The position numbers and the translations under genes are program-made. This document shows, in pieces, positions 42,711-52,167 of a stretch of DNA of 64,000 nt. Origin of the DNA: Pseudomonas uvaldensis (lineage in GTDB: Bacteria > Pseudomonadota > Gammaproteobacteria > Pseudomonadales > Pseudomonadaceae); the NCBI RefSeq assembly GCF_021271205.1, contig NZ_JAIWKS010000007.1:62001-126000 (forward strand). The letters are read 5' to 3'. Positions within the stretch are counted from its first letter, which is position 1, and every line of letters starts with the position of its first letter. The notes under the pieces are model-generated. The model was not told where the DNA came from, did not search any database, and worked only from the letters and a program-made list of their open reading frames with translations.

Positions 42711-43808
42711 TTACGAGAGGCTGGACAGATAATCTTCGAACCCAAATTCACGAACCACTTCGACGGTACCGTCGAGTTGTTTCACTACGATGGATGGCAT
42801 TTTCAAACCGTTGAACCAGTTTTTCTTGACCATGGTGTAACCCGCCGCATCAATGAACGACAGTCGATCGCCGATGGCCAGCGGACGATCGAATTGGTAT
42901 TCGCCGAAAATGTCTCCGGCCAGGCACGACTTGCCGCAAACCATGTACGTATGCTCGCCTTCGCTGGGCGCCAGCTTGGCGTTCAGGCGGTAGATCAGCA
43001 AATCGAGCATGTGCGCCTCGATGGAGCTGTCCACGACGGCCAGATGCTTGCCGTTGTAAAGGGTATCGAGCACGGTGACTTCCAGCGAAGCGCTCTGGGT
43101 GATCGCCGCCTCGCCCGGTTCCAGGTAGACCTGTACGCCATACTTTTCGGAGAACGCCTTGAGGCGTGCGCAGAAAGCATCCAGGGCATAGCCCTCACCG
43201 GTGAAATGGATACCGCCGCCCAGGCTGACCCACTCGACCTTATGCAACAGATGACCGAAGCGTTCCTCGATAGTGCCCAGCATCTGATCGAACAGGCCGA
43301 AATCGCCGTTCTCGCAGTTGTTGTGGAACATGAAGCCGGAGATCTGCTCGATCACCGCCTCGACCTTGACCGGGTCCCACTCGCCCAGGCGACTGAAAGG
43401 ACGTGCCGGGTCGGCCAACAGGTAATCGGAGCTGCTCACTTGCGGGTTGACCCGCAGACCGCGCACTTTGTCTGCGCAAGCCTCCGCGTGACGCTGCAGC
43501 TGGCTGATGGAGTTGAAAATGATCTTGTCGCAGTTTTCGATCATTTCCTCGATTTCATCGTCGGCCCAGGCCACGCTGTAGGCATGGGTCTCGCCAACGA
43601 ATTTCTGGCGACCGAGTTTGAGCTCGTACAGCGACGAGGACGTGGTGCCGTCCATGTACTGCTGCATCAGGTCGAACACCGACCAGGTGGCGAAACACTT
43701 GAGCGCCAGCAGGGCCTTGGCCCCGGACTGCTCGCGCACGTAGGCGATCTTCTGCATGTTCGCCAGCAGTTTTTGCTTGTCGATGAGGTAGTACGGTGTC
43801 TTGATCAT
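42711..43808 (-). CDS. nspC: Carboxynorspermidine decarboxylase
   Basis: 365 residues from ATG at 43808 (MIKTPYYLIDKQKL); an upstream in-frame start would add nine residues. A PLP-dependent fold III decarboxylase of the alanine racemase/ornithine decarboxylase type. The PLP lysine is K37 (LALKCFATWSVF). SLGGGIHFTGEGY is the phosphate-binding glycine loop, EPGEAAI follows, and the dimer-site cysteine lies in VCGKSCLAGDIFGEY. It decarboxylates carboxy(nor)spermidine to (nor)spermidine in the cytoplasm. First gene of a two-gene operon with the dehydrogenase. Confidence 0.95.
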   Translation of the reverse strand: MIKTPYYLIDKQKLLANMQKIAYVREQSGAKALLALKCFATWSVFDLMQQYMDGTTSSSLYELKLGRQKFVGETHAYSVAWADDEIEEMIENCDKIIFNSISQLQRHAEACADKVRGLRVNPQVSSSDYLLADPARPFSRLGEWDPVKVEAVIEQISGFMFHNNCENGDFGLFDQMLGTIEERFGHLLHKVEWVSLGGGIHFTGEGYALDAFCARLKAFSEKYGVQVYLEPGEAAITQSASLEVTVLDTLYNGKHLAVVDSSIEAHMLDLLIYRLNAKLAPSEGEHTYMVCGKSCLAGDIFGEYQFDRPLAIGDRLSFIDAAGYTMVKKNWFNGLKMPSIVVKQLDGTVEVVREFGFEDYLSSLS

Positions 43809-43973
43809 TTCGAGGCCCCCGGCAAGGCCAGCCAAAAAAGGATGCGCATTGTGCCTTCACTGGCCACAGATCGAAAGTGCAGCTTGCCGGATCGATACGA
43901 AACACCCGCCAGGCGCCCCTGGCAACAGCGTTCGCCAAAGCGCTGTCCAGCTGCCCTCCAGGCGGTTTCGGCG

Positions 43974-44003
43974 AAAAAAAATGCCACTCATCGAGTGGCA
44001 TTT
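43974..44003 (-). terminator. Rho-independent terminator of the RND efflux transcript
   Basis: On the minus strand, AAATGCCACTC-GAT-GAGTGGCATTT (43979-44003) is followed by a run of T from 43980 to 43974. It lies 45 bases after the RND pump stop. The remaining part of the 240-base gap to nspC contains nothing else obvious. Confidence 0.92.
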
Positions 44004-44047
44004 CTGTTATTTGGGTCGGAAGCAGGATTCATCCAGCGATCAATCGT

Positions 44048-47000
44048 CTAGACCGGCCTCGCGGTTTCGGTTCGAACGGTCGCAGCAGGACGGATCTTGA
44101 ACCAGATGGAATACATCGCCGGCAGGAACACCAACGTCATGATGGTGCCAACGAACGTGCCGCCGATCAGCGTGTAGGCCAGCGTTCCCCAGAAGACCGA
44201 GTGGGTCAGCGGGATGAACGCCAGGATGGCCGCCAGTGCCGTCAACAGCACCGGCCGGGCCCGCTGCACCGTGGCCTCGATCACCGCGTGGAACGGATCC
44301 AGACCTTCCCGGGCGTTCTGGTGGATCTGCCCGATCAGAATCAACGTATTGCGCATCAGGATCCCCGACAGTGCGATCAGGCCGACCAGGGCGTTGATGC
44401 CAAACGGCTGGTTGAAGATCAGCAGCGTCGGCACCACGCCGATCAGCCCCAGCGGCGCGGTGAAGAACACCATTATCATGGCCGAGATCGAACGCACCTG
44501 CACGATGATGATCAGCAACGTCAGCGCCACCATGATCGGCATCAGCGGCAGGATCGCCTTGCCGGCCTTGCCGGACTCTTCGATCGCCCCGGCCTGCTCG
44601 ATACGGTAGCCGTCCGGGAGCGTGTCGATGATCGGCTGCAGCTGCTTGATAACGGCGGTCGAGACATCCGGCGGTTGCAGGCCTTCGGCAATGTCGCCGC
44701 GCACGGTGATGGTCGGGGTACGGTCGCGACGGCGAAGGATCGGGTCCTCCATCCGTACATCCACCTCGCCCACCTGGGACAGCGGAATCCGTTGGCCCGC
44801 CGCGCCCACCAGCGTGAAGCCTTCGATCCGGGCGGGATCGAGGCGGATATCGCCCGCGGCGCGCCCCATCACCTGCACCGAACGGATGTCTTCGCGAACC
44901 GCCGTGATCGGTACGCCAGCCAGCAGGAATTGCAATTGCTCGGCCACGGCGCTGGACGTCAGTCCTACCGCCTGCAAGCGATCCTGATCCAGGTTGAAAT
45001 GCAGCGTCGGCGTCAGCGGGCCCCAATCGGTGTTGACGGTCCTCATCATCGGGCTGGCTTGCATGACATCCTGCACACGCGCGGCAATCTCGCGCAGCTT
45101 CGCCGTGTCAGGCCCCATGACCCGGTATGCCACAGGGAATGGCGAATACGGTCCGAACACGATCTGGGTCGCCCGCAGACGGGCCTCCGGCGCGAGCCCT
45201 TCGGCCACTGCTTCACGAAAACGGAACTTGAGGATTTCCCGCGATTCCTGGCTGTCCGTCAGCACCACGACCTTGGCGAACGATGGATCCGGCAGCTCCG
45301 GCGCCATCGCCAGGAAGAAACGCGGCGCACCCTGCCCGACATAGGCCGTGACGATCTTGGCCTCTTCCTGTTTTTGCAGCCAGGCCTCGACCTTGGCGGT
45401 CGTGGCGCTGGTCTGCTCGATGGAGGTCCCATAGGGCATCTGCACCTCGATCAACACCTCGGGCCGGTCAGAGGTTGGGAAGAACTGTTTCTTGACCAGC
45501 CCCATGCCCAGGATGGCGATGGCAAACAGCGTGACAACCGCGCCGGCCACCAGCCATTTGCGCGCAATGACCCGCGTCAGGATCCGACGGAAGCGGTTGT
45601 AGCGCGGGGTGTCGTAGATGGCGGCATGGCCGCCCTCGACCTTCTTGATGTCAGGCAACATCTTCACCCCCAGGTAAGGGGTAAAGGCCACTGCAACCAC
45701 CCAGGAGGCGATCAGTGCAATGCCCACAATCCAGAACATGTTGCTGGTGTATTCGCCAGCGGTGGACTGCGCAAAACCGTTGGGCATGAAACCGATCGCC
45801 GTCACCAGCGTACCGGACAGCATCGGCGCGGCCGTGTGGCTCCAGGCATAGGCAGAGGCTTTTATCCGGTCGTAGCCCTCCTCCATCTTCACGACCATCA
45901 TCTCGATGGCAATGATCGCGTCGTCCACCAACAACCCGAGCGCCAGGATCAGCGAGCCCAGGGTGATCCGGTCGAAGTTCTTGCCGGTGGCCGCCATCAC
46001 CACGAACACCACCGCCAGGGTCAACGGTACAGCAGCCGCGACCACGATACCGACGTGCCAACCCATGCTGATGAAGCAGACGACCATCACCACCAGCAAG
46101 GCGACGAAGAACTTGACCATGAACTCGTCGACCGCCGAGCTGATGTTCACCGCCTGGTCGGTCACCTTGGTCAGGGTCATGCCCAGCGGCATGGCCTCAT
46201 TGATCCTGGTTGTCTCGGCGTCCAGGGCCTTGCCCAGATCGAGGCCGTTCCAGCCCTCGCGCATGATGACACCCAACAACAAGGCTTCTTCACCGTTGTT
46301 GCGCACCAGGAACGTGGCCGGGTCTTCGTAGCCCCGCTCCACCGTCGCCACATCCGAAAGCTTCAAAGTGCGCCCCTGGATCGCCAGGGGCGTATCACGG
46401 ATTTTCTCCAGTTTGTCGAAGGCGCCGTCCACCCGCAGGAAAACCTGCGGCCCATTGGTTTCGATGGAACCGGCGGGTGTGAGCACGTTCTGGCTGTTGA
46501 GCGCGGCGAAGATGTCCTGGGGCGAAACGCCCAGGGTGGCCAGGCGATCATGGGAGAACGAGACAAAGATGCGCTCGGCCTGCTCGCCGATGATATTGAC
46601 CTTCTTCACGCCTGGCACGTGCAACAGGCGTTGGCGCAAGGCCTCGGCATCGCGCACCAGCAAGCGCTGCGGCTCACCCTTGGCCTTGAGGGCGAACAGC
46701 GCAAAGGTCACGTCCGAGTATTCGTCGTTGACCAACGGCCCGATGACACCCGCCGGAAGCCTGGTGGCTTCGTCGTCGAGTTTCTTGCGCGCCTGGTAGA
46801 ACTCTTCCTGCACCTCTGACGGTGGCGTGCGGTCGAGCAGCGATACCATGGTGAACGCGAGGCCCGGCCGGGTGTAGGTTTCGGTTCGGTCATACCATTT
46901 CAATTCTTGCAGGCGTTTTTCCAGCGGCTCGGCCACCTGGTCCTGCATCTCCTGCGCCGTCGCGCCCGGCCAGGCCGTGATGACGGTCAACTGCTTGACC

Positions 47001-47128
47001 GTGAAAGGCGGATCCTCCGCACGCCCGAGCTTGAAAAAGGCCAGGGTTCCCGCGACAGCAATCAGGAAGATCAGGAAAATCGTGATCGAGCGCTCGCGAA
47101 CGGCGATGGCCGATAAATTGAGGCTCAT
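44048..47128 (-). CDS. RND efflux pump, inner-membrane transporter (MexK/HAE1-like)
   Basis: 1026 residues, normal RND length. MSLNLSAIAVRERSITIFLIFLIAVAGTLAFFKLGRAEDPPF is the first helix and porter start. The TM4 proton-relay pair is in ILALGLLVDDAIIAIEMMVVKMEEGYD, and the second repeat has IALSGILMRNTLILIGQIHQN. The sequence resembles the MexK/TriC/VmeK branch more than AcrB/MexB. It exports hydrophobic compounds with the adaptor gene that overlaps it by four bases upstream and the outer-membrane factor encoded divergently. Probably under TetR control through the palindrome at 48280-48303. Confidence 0.93.
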   Translation of the reverse strand: MSLNLSAIAVRERSITIFLIFLIAVAGTLAFFKLGRAEDPPFTVKQLTVITAWPGATAQEMQDQVAEPLEKRLQELKWYDRTETYTRPGLAFTMVSLLDRTPPSEVQEEFYQARKKLDDEATRLPAGVIGPLVNDEYSDVTFALFALKAKGEPQRLLVRDAEALRQRLLHVPGVKKVNIIGEQAERIFVSFSHDRLATLGVSPQDIFAALNSQNVLTPAGSIETNGPQVFLRVDGAFDKLEKIRDTPLAIQGRTLKLSDVATVERGYEDPATFLVRNNGEEALLLGVIMREGWNGLDLGKALDAETTRINEAMPLGMTLTKVTDQAVNISSAVDEFMVKFFVALLVVMVVCFISMGWHVGIVVAAAVPLTLAVVFVVMAATGKNFDRITLGSLILALGLLVDDAIIAIEMMVVKMEEGYDRIKASAYAWSHTAAPMLSGTLVTAIGFMPNGFAQSTAGEYTSNMFWIVGIALIASWVVAVAFTPYLGVKMLPDIKKVEGGHAAIYDTPRYNRFRRILTRVIARKWLVAGAVVTLFAIAILGMGLVKKQFFPTSDRPEVLIEVQMPYGTSIEQTSATTAKVEAWLQKQEEAKIVTAYVGQGAPRFFLAMAPELPDPSFAKVVVLTDSQESREILKFRFREAVAEGLAPEARLRATQIVFGPYSPFPVAYRVMGPDTAKLREIAARVQDVMQASPMMRTVNTDWGPLTPTLHFNLDQDRLQAVGLTSSAVAEQLQFLLAGVPITAVREDIRSVQVMGRAAGDIRLDPARIEGFTLVGAAGQRIPLSQVGEVDVRMEDPILRRRDRTPTITVRGDIAEGLQPPDVSTAVIKQLQPIIDTLPDGYRIEQAGAIEESGKAGKAILPLMPIMVALTLLIIIVQVRSISAMIMVFFTAPLGLIGVVPTLLIFNQPFGINALVGLIALSGILMRNTLILIGQIHQNAREGLDPFHAVIEATVQRARPVLLTALAAILAFIPLTHSVFWGTLAYTLIGGTFVGTIMTLVFLPAMYSIWFKIRPAATVRTETARPV

Positions 47129-48234
47129 TGGCGGTTCTCCACGACCTTCATGTCAGCTTGTTGGGTCAGTCGCACGGACTCGCCTTCATGCAACAGATGT
47201 GCACCCAGCCCGACGATACGTTCGCCCACGTTGAGCTGGCCGGTGACGCGTGCGGCGTCGTCGCTCAAGCTCAATACCTGGACGGGTCGCCAGCTGACTT
47301 TTGCCGGCTCGCCGTCAATGACCCACACGCCAGTGCCATTGCCGGGGTCGTACAAGGCCGCAATCGGTACTTGCAGCACCCGCCCCTGGGCGGCGGCTTC
47401 GGCGATGCGCAGGGTGACGGTCGAGCCCAGTGGAGCATTGGCCAGCGCACCTTCCAGCACATAGCGCGCTTCGAAGGTACGCGTCACACGGTCGGCCGAA
47501 TCCGAAAGGAGTCTGAGTTTTGCCGTGACGGCCCCGGCCGTACTGCCATACAGCGTCGCCTGCGCGCTGGCGCCCGGCGCTGGGCGCAGGGTCTCGGGCA
47601 GTTGCACAACGGCTTCGCGCTGACCGGCCCGAGCTAGTCGGACCACGGGTTGCCCTGGGCTGACTACTTGCCCCGGCTCGGCGAGGGTTTCCATCACCAC
47701 GCCATCGGCATCCGCGACCAACACGGCATAGCCGGACGCATTGCGGGCCACATCGGCCTGGGCCTCGGCAGCGCTGAGCTGCGCCTTTGCGGTATCGGCG
47801 GCGGCCTTGATCTGGTCGTAGCCCGACGCGGAAATCGCCCCGGCGGCAACCAACTCGCGGTAGCGCGCCTCGTCATCGGCCGTCTGCTTGGCCCGAGCCT
47901 TGGCGGCCGTCACCGCCTCCTGTTGCGCTCGCGCCTGCAAGCCCAGGTCGACCGGGTCCAGGCGCATGAGGGGCTGCCCTTTCTTGACGCTCTGGCCGGC
48001 ATCGACCAGACGCTCCAGCACCTTGCCCGACACGCGAAAACCCAGATCGCTCTGGACGCGCGCGGCCACGACACCGGTGAACGAGCGTGAGCTATCGGAC
48101 GAACCCCGAACGTCAGCGACCCTGACCAGAGGGGCCAGCGTGCGCGGATCCTTGGCGGTGGATGAATCGCCACACGCCGTCAGGACGAGAGGCAACAAGC
48201 AAACGGCGAGGATGGCAGGACGAGGCCGGAGCAT
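47125..48234 (-). CDS. RND efflux periplasmic adaptor (HlyD/MFP family lipoprotein)
   Basis: 369 residues. The signal ends in a lipobox LVLTAC (C21), so it is an inner-membrane lipoprotein. The order is lipoyl half-motif (FRVSGKVLERLVDAGQSVKKGQPLMRLD), helical hairpin rich in Ala and Gln (about 95-160), second lipoyl half (VVMETLAEPGQVVSPGQPVVRL) and beta-barrel domain (LPETLRPAPGASAQATLYG; LQVPIAALYDPGNGTGVWVI). It links the pump to the outer-membrane channel. Starts 45 bases from the TetR-type operator at 48280-48303. Confidence 0.94.
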   Translation of the reverse strand: MLRPRPAILAVCLLPLVLTACGDSSTAKDPRTLAPLVRVADVRGSSDSSRSFTGVVAARVQSDLGFRVSGKVLERLVDAGQSVKKGQPLMRLDPVDLGLQARAQQEAVTAAKARAKQTADDEARYRELVAAGAISASGYDQIKAAADTAKAQLSAAEAQADVARNASGYAVLVADADGVVMETLAEPGQVVSPGQPVVRLARAGQREAVVQLPETLRPAPGASAQATLYGSTAGAVTAKLRLLSDSADRVTRTFEARYVLEGALANAPLGSTVTLRIAEAAAQGRVLQVPIAALYDPGNGTGVWVIDGEPAKVSWRPVQVLSLSDDAARVTGQLNVGERIVGLGAHLLHEGESVRLTQQADMKVVENRQ

Positions 48235-48279
48235 AGGTTCCCTTTATTGAGCAGAGGAAGATGCGACATTCTTATGCTT

Positions 48280-48303
48280 GTGACCAATACTGTCAATGGT
48301 CAC
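48280..48303. promoter_or_regulatory. TetR-type operator 1 (in front of adaptor-pump genes)
   Basis: A 24-base palindrome with arms GTGACCA and TGGTCAC, perfect over seven bases with a ten-base centre, located 45 bases upstream of the adaptor start. It is one of four related 24-base sites in the region (see 48404, 52987, 53712), each in front of a different transcript. Confidence 0.8.
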
Positions 48304-48403
48304 AGTCTGTCAATCTTAGCCCTGCGTAAGCGAACCGCCGCCATTTCTGGTTATAACCTGCACACTACAGAATACTCGTTCCTGAAGAGTCAATTGACAG
48401 GCA

Positions 48404-48427
48404 GTGACCATAATATAATATGGTCAC
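48404..48427. promoter_or_regulatory. TetR-type operator 2 (in front of outer-membrane factor gene)
   Basis: A 24-base palindrome with arms GTGACCAT and ATGGTCAC and an AT-only eight-base centre (aatataat), the best of the four sites. It is 28 bases before the start of the outer-membrane factor gene and probably overlaps its promoter. Confidence 0.82.
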
Positions 48428-48455
48428 AAAACATGCTTCCCCCCGAGGAATCCTG

Positions 48456-49928
48456 ATGCTCCCTCTTCGCCCCCTTGCTCTTCTGGTGAGCGCCAGCCTG
48501 ATGGCTGGTTGCGCAGTCGGCCCCGACTACCACCGCCCGGACGCCGCGCTGTCGGATCGGTTCATCGGCCAGTCTGCCGTCGAACAACGATCCGCCGCGT
48601 CACGCGCCAGCCTGGTCACTTGGTGGGAGGGCTTTGGCGATCCTGTGCTGAGCGACTTCATTGCCAAGGCCCTTGAGCAGAATCTGGACCTGGCGCAGGC
48701 GTCGGCACGGGTCGCACAGGCTCGGGCCGGCCTGGGAGCGGCCAATGCAGCGCTGTTACCGTCGGGGAACATCAGTGGCCAGGCCGCCCGCACCTACCAA
48801 TCGGTCGAAACCCCAATCGGCCAAGTGCTCAATTCAACCCCAGGTTTTGATCGTTATGGAAATGCCTACGAGCTCAACCTGGGCGCCAGCTGGGAGATGG
48901 ACATCTTTGGCGGTCTGCGACGCGGACGCGAAGCCGCCCTGGCCGAGTACCAGGCGTCCGAGGCCGGTGCGGCAGCCACCCGTTTGGCCGTCGCCGCGCA
49001 AACCGCCGACATCTACATCACCCTGCGCGGCCTGCAGGCCCGGCTGGATATCGCCAACCACCAGGTCAAAACCCAGCAGGACCTGCTGGAAAAAGTCCGG
49101 TTGCTCTACAGCAAAGGCCTCGCCGCCAGCTACCAGGTCCATCAGACCGAGGGCGAACTCGCCCAAGTGCAGGCGACCGTACCGGTCCTGCAGACGGGTC
49201 TGGATGCCGCCATGAATGCGCTGGACGTCATGCTTGGCACTCCGCCAGGCACCCACCGCCCACAACTGACCCCTACCGGCAGTATCCCTTTGGCACCCCA
49301 AATCAGTGCGATGGGAACGCCCGCCGATCTGCTGCGTCGCCGGCCAGACCTGATCGTGGCCGAGCGTCGCCTGGCGGCCTCGAATGCGCGCATCGGTGAG
49401 GCCGTCGCCGAGTACTATCCGAAATTTTCCCTCAGCGCGTTGCTGGGCAGCGCTACGACCGTTTCCGCCGGGCATCTGTTTTCCGGCGGCGCCAGCCAGG
49501 CGTCCGGCGCGCTGGGATTGCGCTGGAGATTGTTCGACTTCGGCCGCATCAATGCCCAGATCGATCAGGCCAAGGGACAAGAAGCCGAAGCCCTGGCCGC
49601 TTATCGCCAGTCCGTGCTGCGGGCCACTGAAGACGTCGAGAACGCTTTCTCTGCCCTGGTGAATCGAGAAGCCCAGGCCACCACGCTCACCGCCGGCGAA
49701 ACATCCCTGACCCAGGCTCGCCAATCGTCCTTTATCGCTTACCAGAAAGGGACGGCCAGCCTGATCGATGTGCTCAACGCCGACGAGACGCTGCTGCAGG
49801 CTTCCGACGCCCGGGCCCAGGCCCGAACGGAATCGGCACGGGCCGCCGTCGCCGCATTCCGGGCCCTCGGCGGCGGCTGGCAGCCTGACGAGCCTGAGCC
49901 TGAGCCTGAGCCTGTAGCCACTCGATGA
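48456..49928 (+). CDS. RND efflux outer-membrane factor lipoprotein (OprM/NodT family)
   Basis: 490 residues from ATG at 48456, preceded by GAGGAA. Lipoprotein signal with lipobox MAGC (LVSASLMAGCAVGPDYHRP), the classical NodT-type start. Two repeated helical halves (LAQASARVAQARAGLGAANAALLPS..., and VAEYYPKFSLSALLG...) and strand regions are as in OprM. The C-terminus ends in an unusual PEPEPEPV run (DEPEPEPEPVATR). It forms the exit duct for the divergent adaptor-pump pair; together they make a complete tripartite system. Confidence 0.94.
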   Translation: MLPLRPLALLVSASLMAGCAVGPDYHRPDAALSDRFIGQSAVEQRSAASRASLVTWWEGFGDPVLSDFIAKALEQNLDLAQASARVAQARAGLGAANAALLPSGNISGQAARTYQSVETPIGQVLNSTPGFDRYGNAYELNLGASWEMDIFGGLRRGREAALAEYQASEAGAAATRLAVAAQTADIYITLRGLQARLDIANHQVKTQQDLLEKVRLLYSKGLAASYQVHQTEGELAQVQATVPVLQTGLDAAMNALDVMLGTPPGTHRPQLTPTGSIPLAPQISAMGTPADLLRRRPDLIVAERRLAASNARIGEAVAEYYPKFSLSALLGSATTVSAGHLFSGGASQASGALGLRWRLFDFGRINAQIDQAKGQEAEALAAYRQSVLRATEDVENAFSALVNREAQATTLTAGETSLTQARQSSFIAYQKGTASLIDVLNADETLLQASDARAQARTESARAAVAAFRALGGGWQPDEPEPEPEPVATR

Positions 49929-49984
49929 CCTGACAAACGCCCTTCTCTTTTTCTTTGCGGTTAAAACCACCGGAGCACAGCAAC

Positions 49985-50770
49985 ATGCAAGCCAACGGCA
50001 ATTCCTGGGTACTCATCACGGGCGCCTCGAGCGGATTTGGCGAAGAGTTCGCCCGACAATATGCCGAACAGGGGAAATCGCTGATCCTGGTCGCCCGCCG
50101 GCTGGATAAGCTGGAAGCACTGTCGGCGCAACTGCGCGAGCAGTTCAGCATTGAGGTGATCGTCGAGCAGGTCGATTTATCCTCGATCCCGGCGGCCATC
50201 GAACTGCACGAGCGATTGACTCGGCGCGGCATCACCATTGACGTGCTCATCAATAACGCCGGCCATGGCTTGCAAGGCCCTTTCGTGGAACACACCCTGG
50301 ACCAATCCCTGGCGATGATCGATCTGGACATCGCCAGCCTGACGGCCATGACGCGACTCTTCGCGGCCGACATGCGGGCCCGGCGACGCGGGCACATTCT
50401 GATGGTCGCCAGCCTGCTGGCCTATCAGGGTGTGAAGCACTTTTCGGTGTACTGCGCGGCGAAGGCCTATGTGCTTCGCTTCAGCGAAGCGCTGCACCAG
50501 GAACTCAAGCGCGACGGCGTCGTTGTGACGGCCTTGTGCCCGGGCATGTCGGACACCGGGTTCGCGCAAAGCGCCAGCCAGAAGCTCACGCCGGCCCTGA
50601 AAATGGTCATGATGCAACCCGAGCCGGTGGTACGCGCCGGAATCCGCGCGCTGCAAGCCGGCCGCATGAGCGTCGTACCGGGCTTCGGCAACAAGGCGAT
50701 CACCGTGTTGACCTGGGCCACGCCACGACGGTTTCACCAGCGTTTGATGACACAGGTGATGGGCACCTGA
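49985..50770 (+). CDS. SDR-family oxidoreductase (YqjQ/DltE-like)
   Basis: 261 residues from ATG at 49985. Cofactor motif TGASSGFGEEFARQYAEQG at about 12-30, NNAGHG, and catalytic Y-x3-K in YCAAKAYVLRFSEALHQELK. CPGMSDTGF follows as in classical short-chain dehydrogenases. The substrate is not predictable. It lies 56 bases after the outer-membrane factor gene and is probably on the same operator-controlled transcript, which hints at a role in modifying the same toxic substrate or membrane lipids. Confidence 0.9.
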   Translation: MQANGNSWVLITGASSGFGEEFARQYAEQGKSLILVARRLDKLEALSAQLREQFSIEVIVEQVDLSSIPAAIELHERLTRRGITIDVLINNAGHGLQGPFVEHTLDQSLAMIDLDIASLTAMTRLFAADMRARRRGHILMVASLLAYQGVKHFSVYCAAKAYVLRFSEALHQELKRDGVVVTALCPGMSDTGFAQSASQKLTPALKMVMMQPEPVVRAGIRALQAGRMSVVPGFGNKAITVLTWATPRRFHQRLMTQVMGT

Positions 50771-50810
50771 GTCGACGACCAGGCGGGGCATGTTCGAGAG
50801 GGTGAAAAGA

Positions 50811-50838
50811 AGCCGGGAGCCCGCATGGGTTCCCGGCT
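50811..50838. terminator. Shared terminator hairpin between SDR and FadL-like genes
   Basis: agccgggagccc (50811-50822) pairs with gggttcccggct (50827-50838), with a four-base loop. It lies between convergent genes. On the minus strand it is followed by a T-rich stretch (TCTTTTC), so it best serves the FadL-like transcript. Confidence 0.75.
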
Positions 50839-50846
50839 CAGTGGTT

Positions 50847-52118
50847 TCAGAAACGATAGCTGACGGAAGCGCCGAAGCCGTTCGCACTGTTCCGGTATTT
50901 GGAACTGTACGCGCCACGGCTGGCGGAGGCATCGTTGACCCGCACGCTCTCTTCCCACAGGTACGAATAAGCCACGTCGATCGTGACATCGTCCACCGGA
51001 GTCCAACCGGCACCGAGGCTGATCACGCTGCGGTCCCCGGTCGGGATCCGAGGCCCACGATCGGTGTTGTTGGCCGGTGACTGGTCGACCGAGAAGCCGG
51101 CGCGAAGAACCCACTGATTGTTCAGCCTGTAGGCCGCGCCAATCGCATGGGCCCAGGTGTCATGCCAGTTCTGCTCTTCGCTGATGGTACCCAGCGCCCC
51201 GCTCAGCAACGGAGGCAGACCCGAGTTCTCGATGGTCAGTTCCTTGAAACGACTCCAGCGCGTCCAGGTGCTGCCCAGATACAGGGTCCAGTCATCGTTG
51301 AGCTGGTGAGTGACCGAGAAGTCCACCGATTCCGGGGTATCGACGTCCAACGATGCGTCATAGCTTGTACCGCTGACCCCCAGCAGGCTGAAGATCCCAT
51401 CGGTGAGCTTGGACTTGGCATCCAGGTGATAGCTGACCTTGGAATGGTAGGTCAGCCCCAGACGAGTCCGGTCCGTGGCCTGCACCAGGATGCCGGCGTT
51501 GAAACCGAGCGCCGTGTCGTCACCGGTGCTTTTCAGCTTCCCGTCGTTGCTGCCGGGAGTGAGCGGGTTTGGCACCATCCCTGATATCTCGCCGCTGATG
51601 CGATTGATCGTAGGACCGATACCGATCGACACCTTGTCGTTGAAGGCGTAGCTGATGGTCGGCTGGAAGGTCAGCGTCTTGACCTCGCTCTTGTTGGCGT
51701 AATAACGCCCGGCAAAGTCGCTGCCGTAATCGGTAATCAGACCGAACGGTACATAGAAGCCAACGCCAACGGCCCAGTGCTCATCCACAGGCTTGACGTA
51801 ATACCCCATCGGTATTGTGGTCGTCGGCACCATGTCGCCGTCCTCCTGGCCGCCGAAGGTACTGCGGGTCTGGCTGATGTCACTCTTGGCAAACAATGTG
51901 GCCGCCCCGAGGCTGACCTGCTCCTTCTTCAAGCGAGACATGCCCGCCGGGTTTCCGAAGACGGTACTGGCATCTTCAGCGGAGGAAGAGCGCCCGGCAA
52001 ACCCCACCCCCATCCCACTGATGCTTTGCTCGTTAAGCGCGAAACCGCTGGCAAGCACCTGGGAAGTGGACAGCATTACAGCGAGACCCACCGGGGCCTT
52101 GAGCATTATTTTTTTCAT
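50847..52118 (-). CDS. OmpP1/FadL-family outer-membrane transporter
   Basis: 423 residues from ATG at 52118. MKKIMLKAPVGLAVMLSTSQVLA is the signal peptide. The mature start SGFALNEQSISGMGVGFAGRSSSAEDASTVFGNPAGM is the FadL plug (N-P-A-G motif). The C-terminus VSYRF ends in phenylalanine, as expected for a beta-barrel. The family imports fatty acids or hydrophobic aromatics across the outer membrane. It is 49 bases downstream of a thioesterase gene on the same strand, and the pair is preceded by operator 3. Pairing an uptake channel with a pump under one regulator is unusual. Confidence 0.93.
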   Translation of the reverse strand: MKKIMLKAPVGLAVMLSTSQVLASGFALNEQSISGMGVGFAGRSSSAEDASTVFGNPAGMSRLKKEQVSLGAATLFAKSDISQTRSTFGGQEDGDMVPTTTIPMGYYVKPVDEHWAVGVGFYVPFGLITDYGSDFAGRYYANKSEVKTLTFQPTISYAFNDKVSIGIGPTINRISGEISGMVPNPLTPGSNDGKLKSTGDDTALGFNAGILVQATDRTRLGLTYHSKVSYHLDAKSKLTDGIFSLLGVSGTSYDASLDVDTPESVDFSVTHQLNDDWTLYLGSTWTRWSRFKELTIENSGLPPLLSGALGTISEEQNWHDTWAHAIGAAYRLNNQWVLRAGFSVDQSPANNTDRGPRIPTGDRSVISLGAGWTPVDDVTIDVAYSYLWEESVRVNDASASRGAYSSKYRNSANGFGASVSYRF

Positions 52119-52167
52119 TATCGGACTCTGGAAACAATTGCTGAGGTATGGAGCAGTTGATGTGTTA

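Noticed and set aside
43877..46819. 980-codon plus-strand open frame
   Set aside because: It lies wholly antisense to the RND pump gene, has a Arg/His/Gln-rich composition without any fold signature, and is the usual GC-rich codon shadow.
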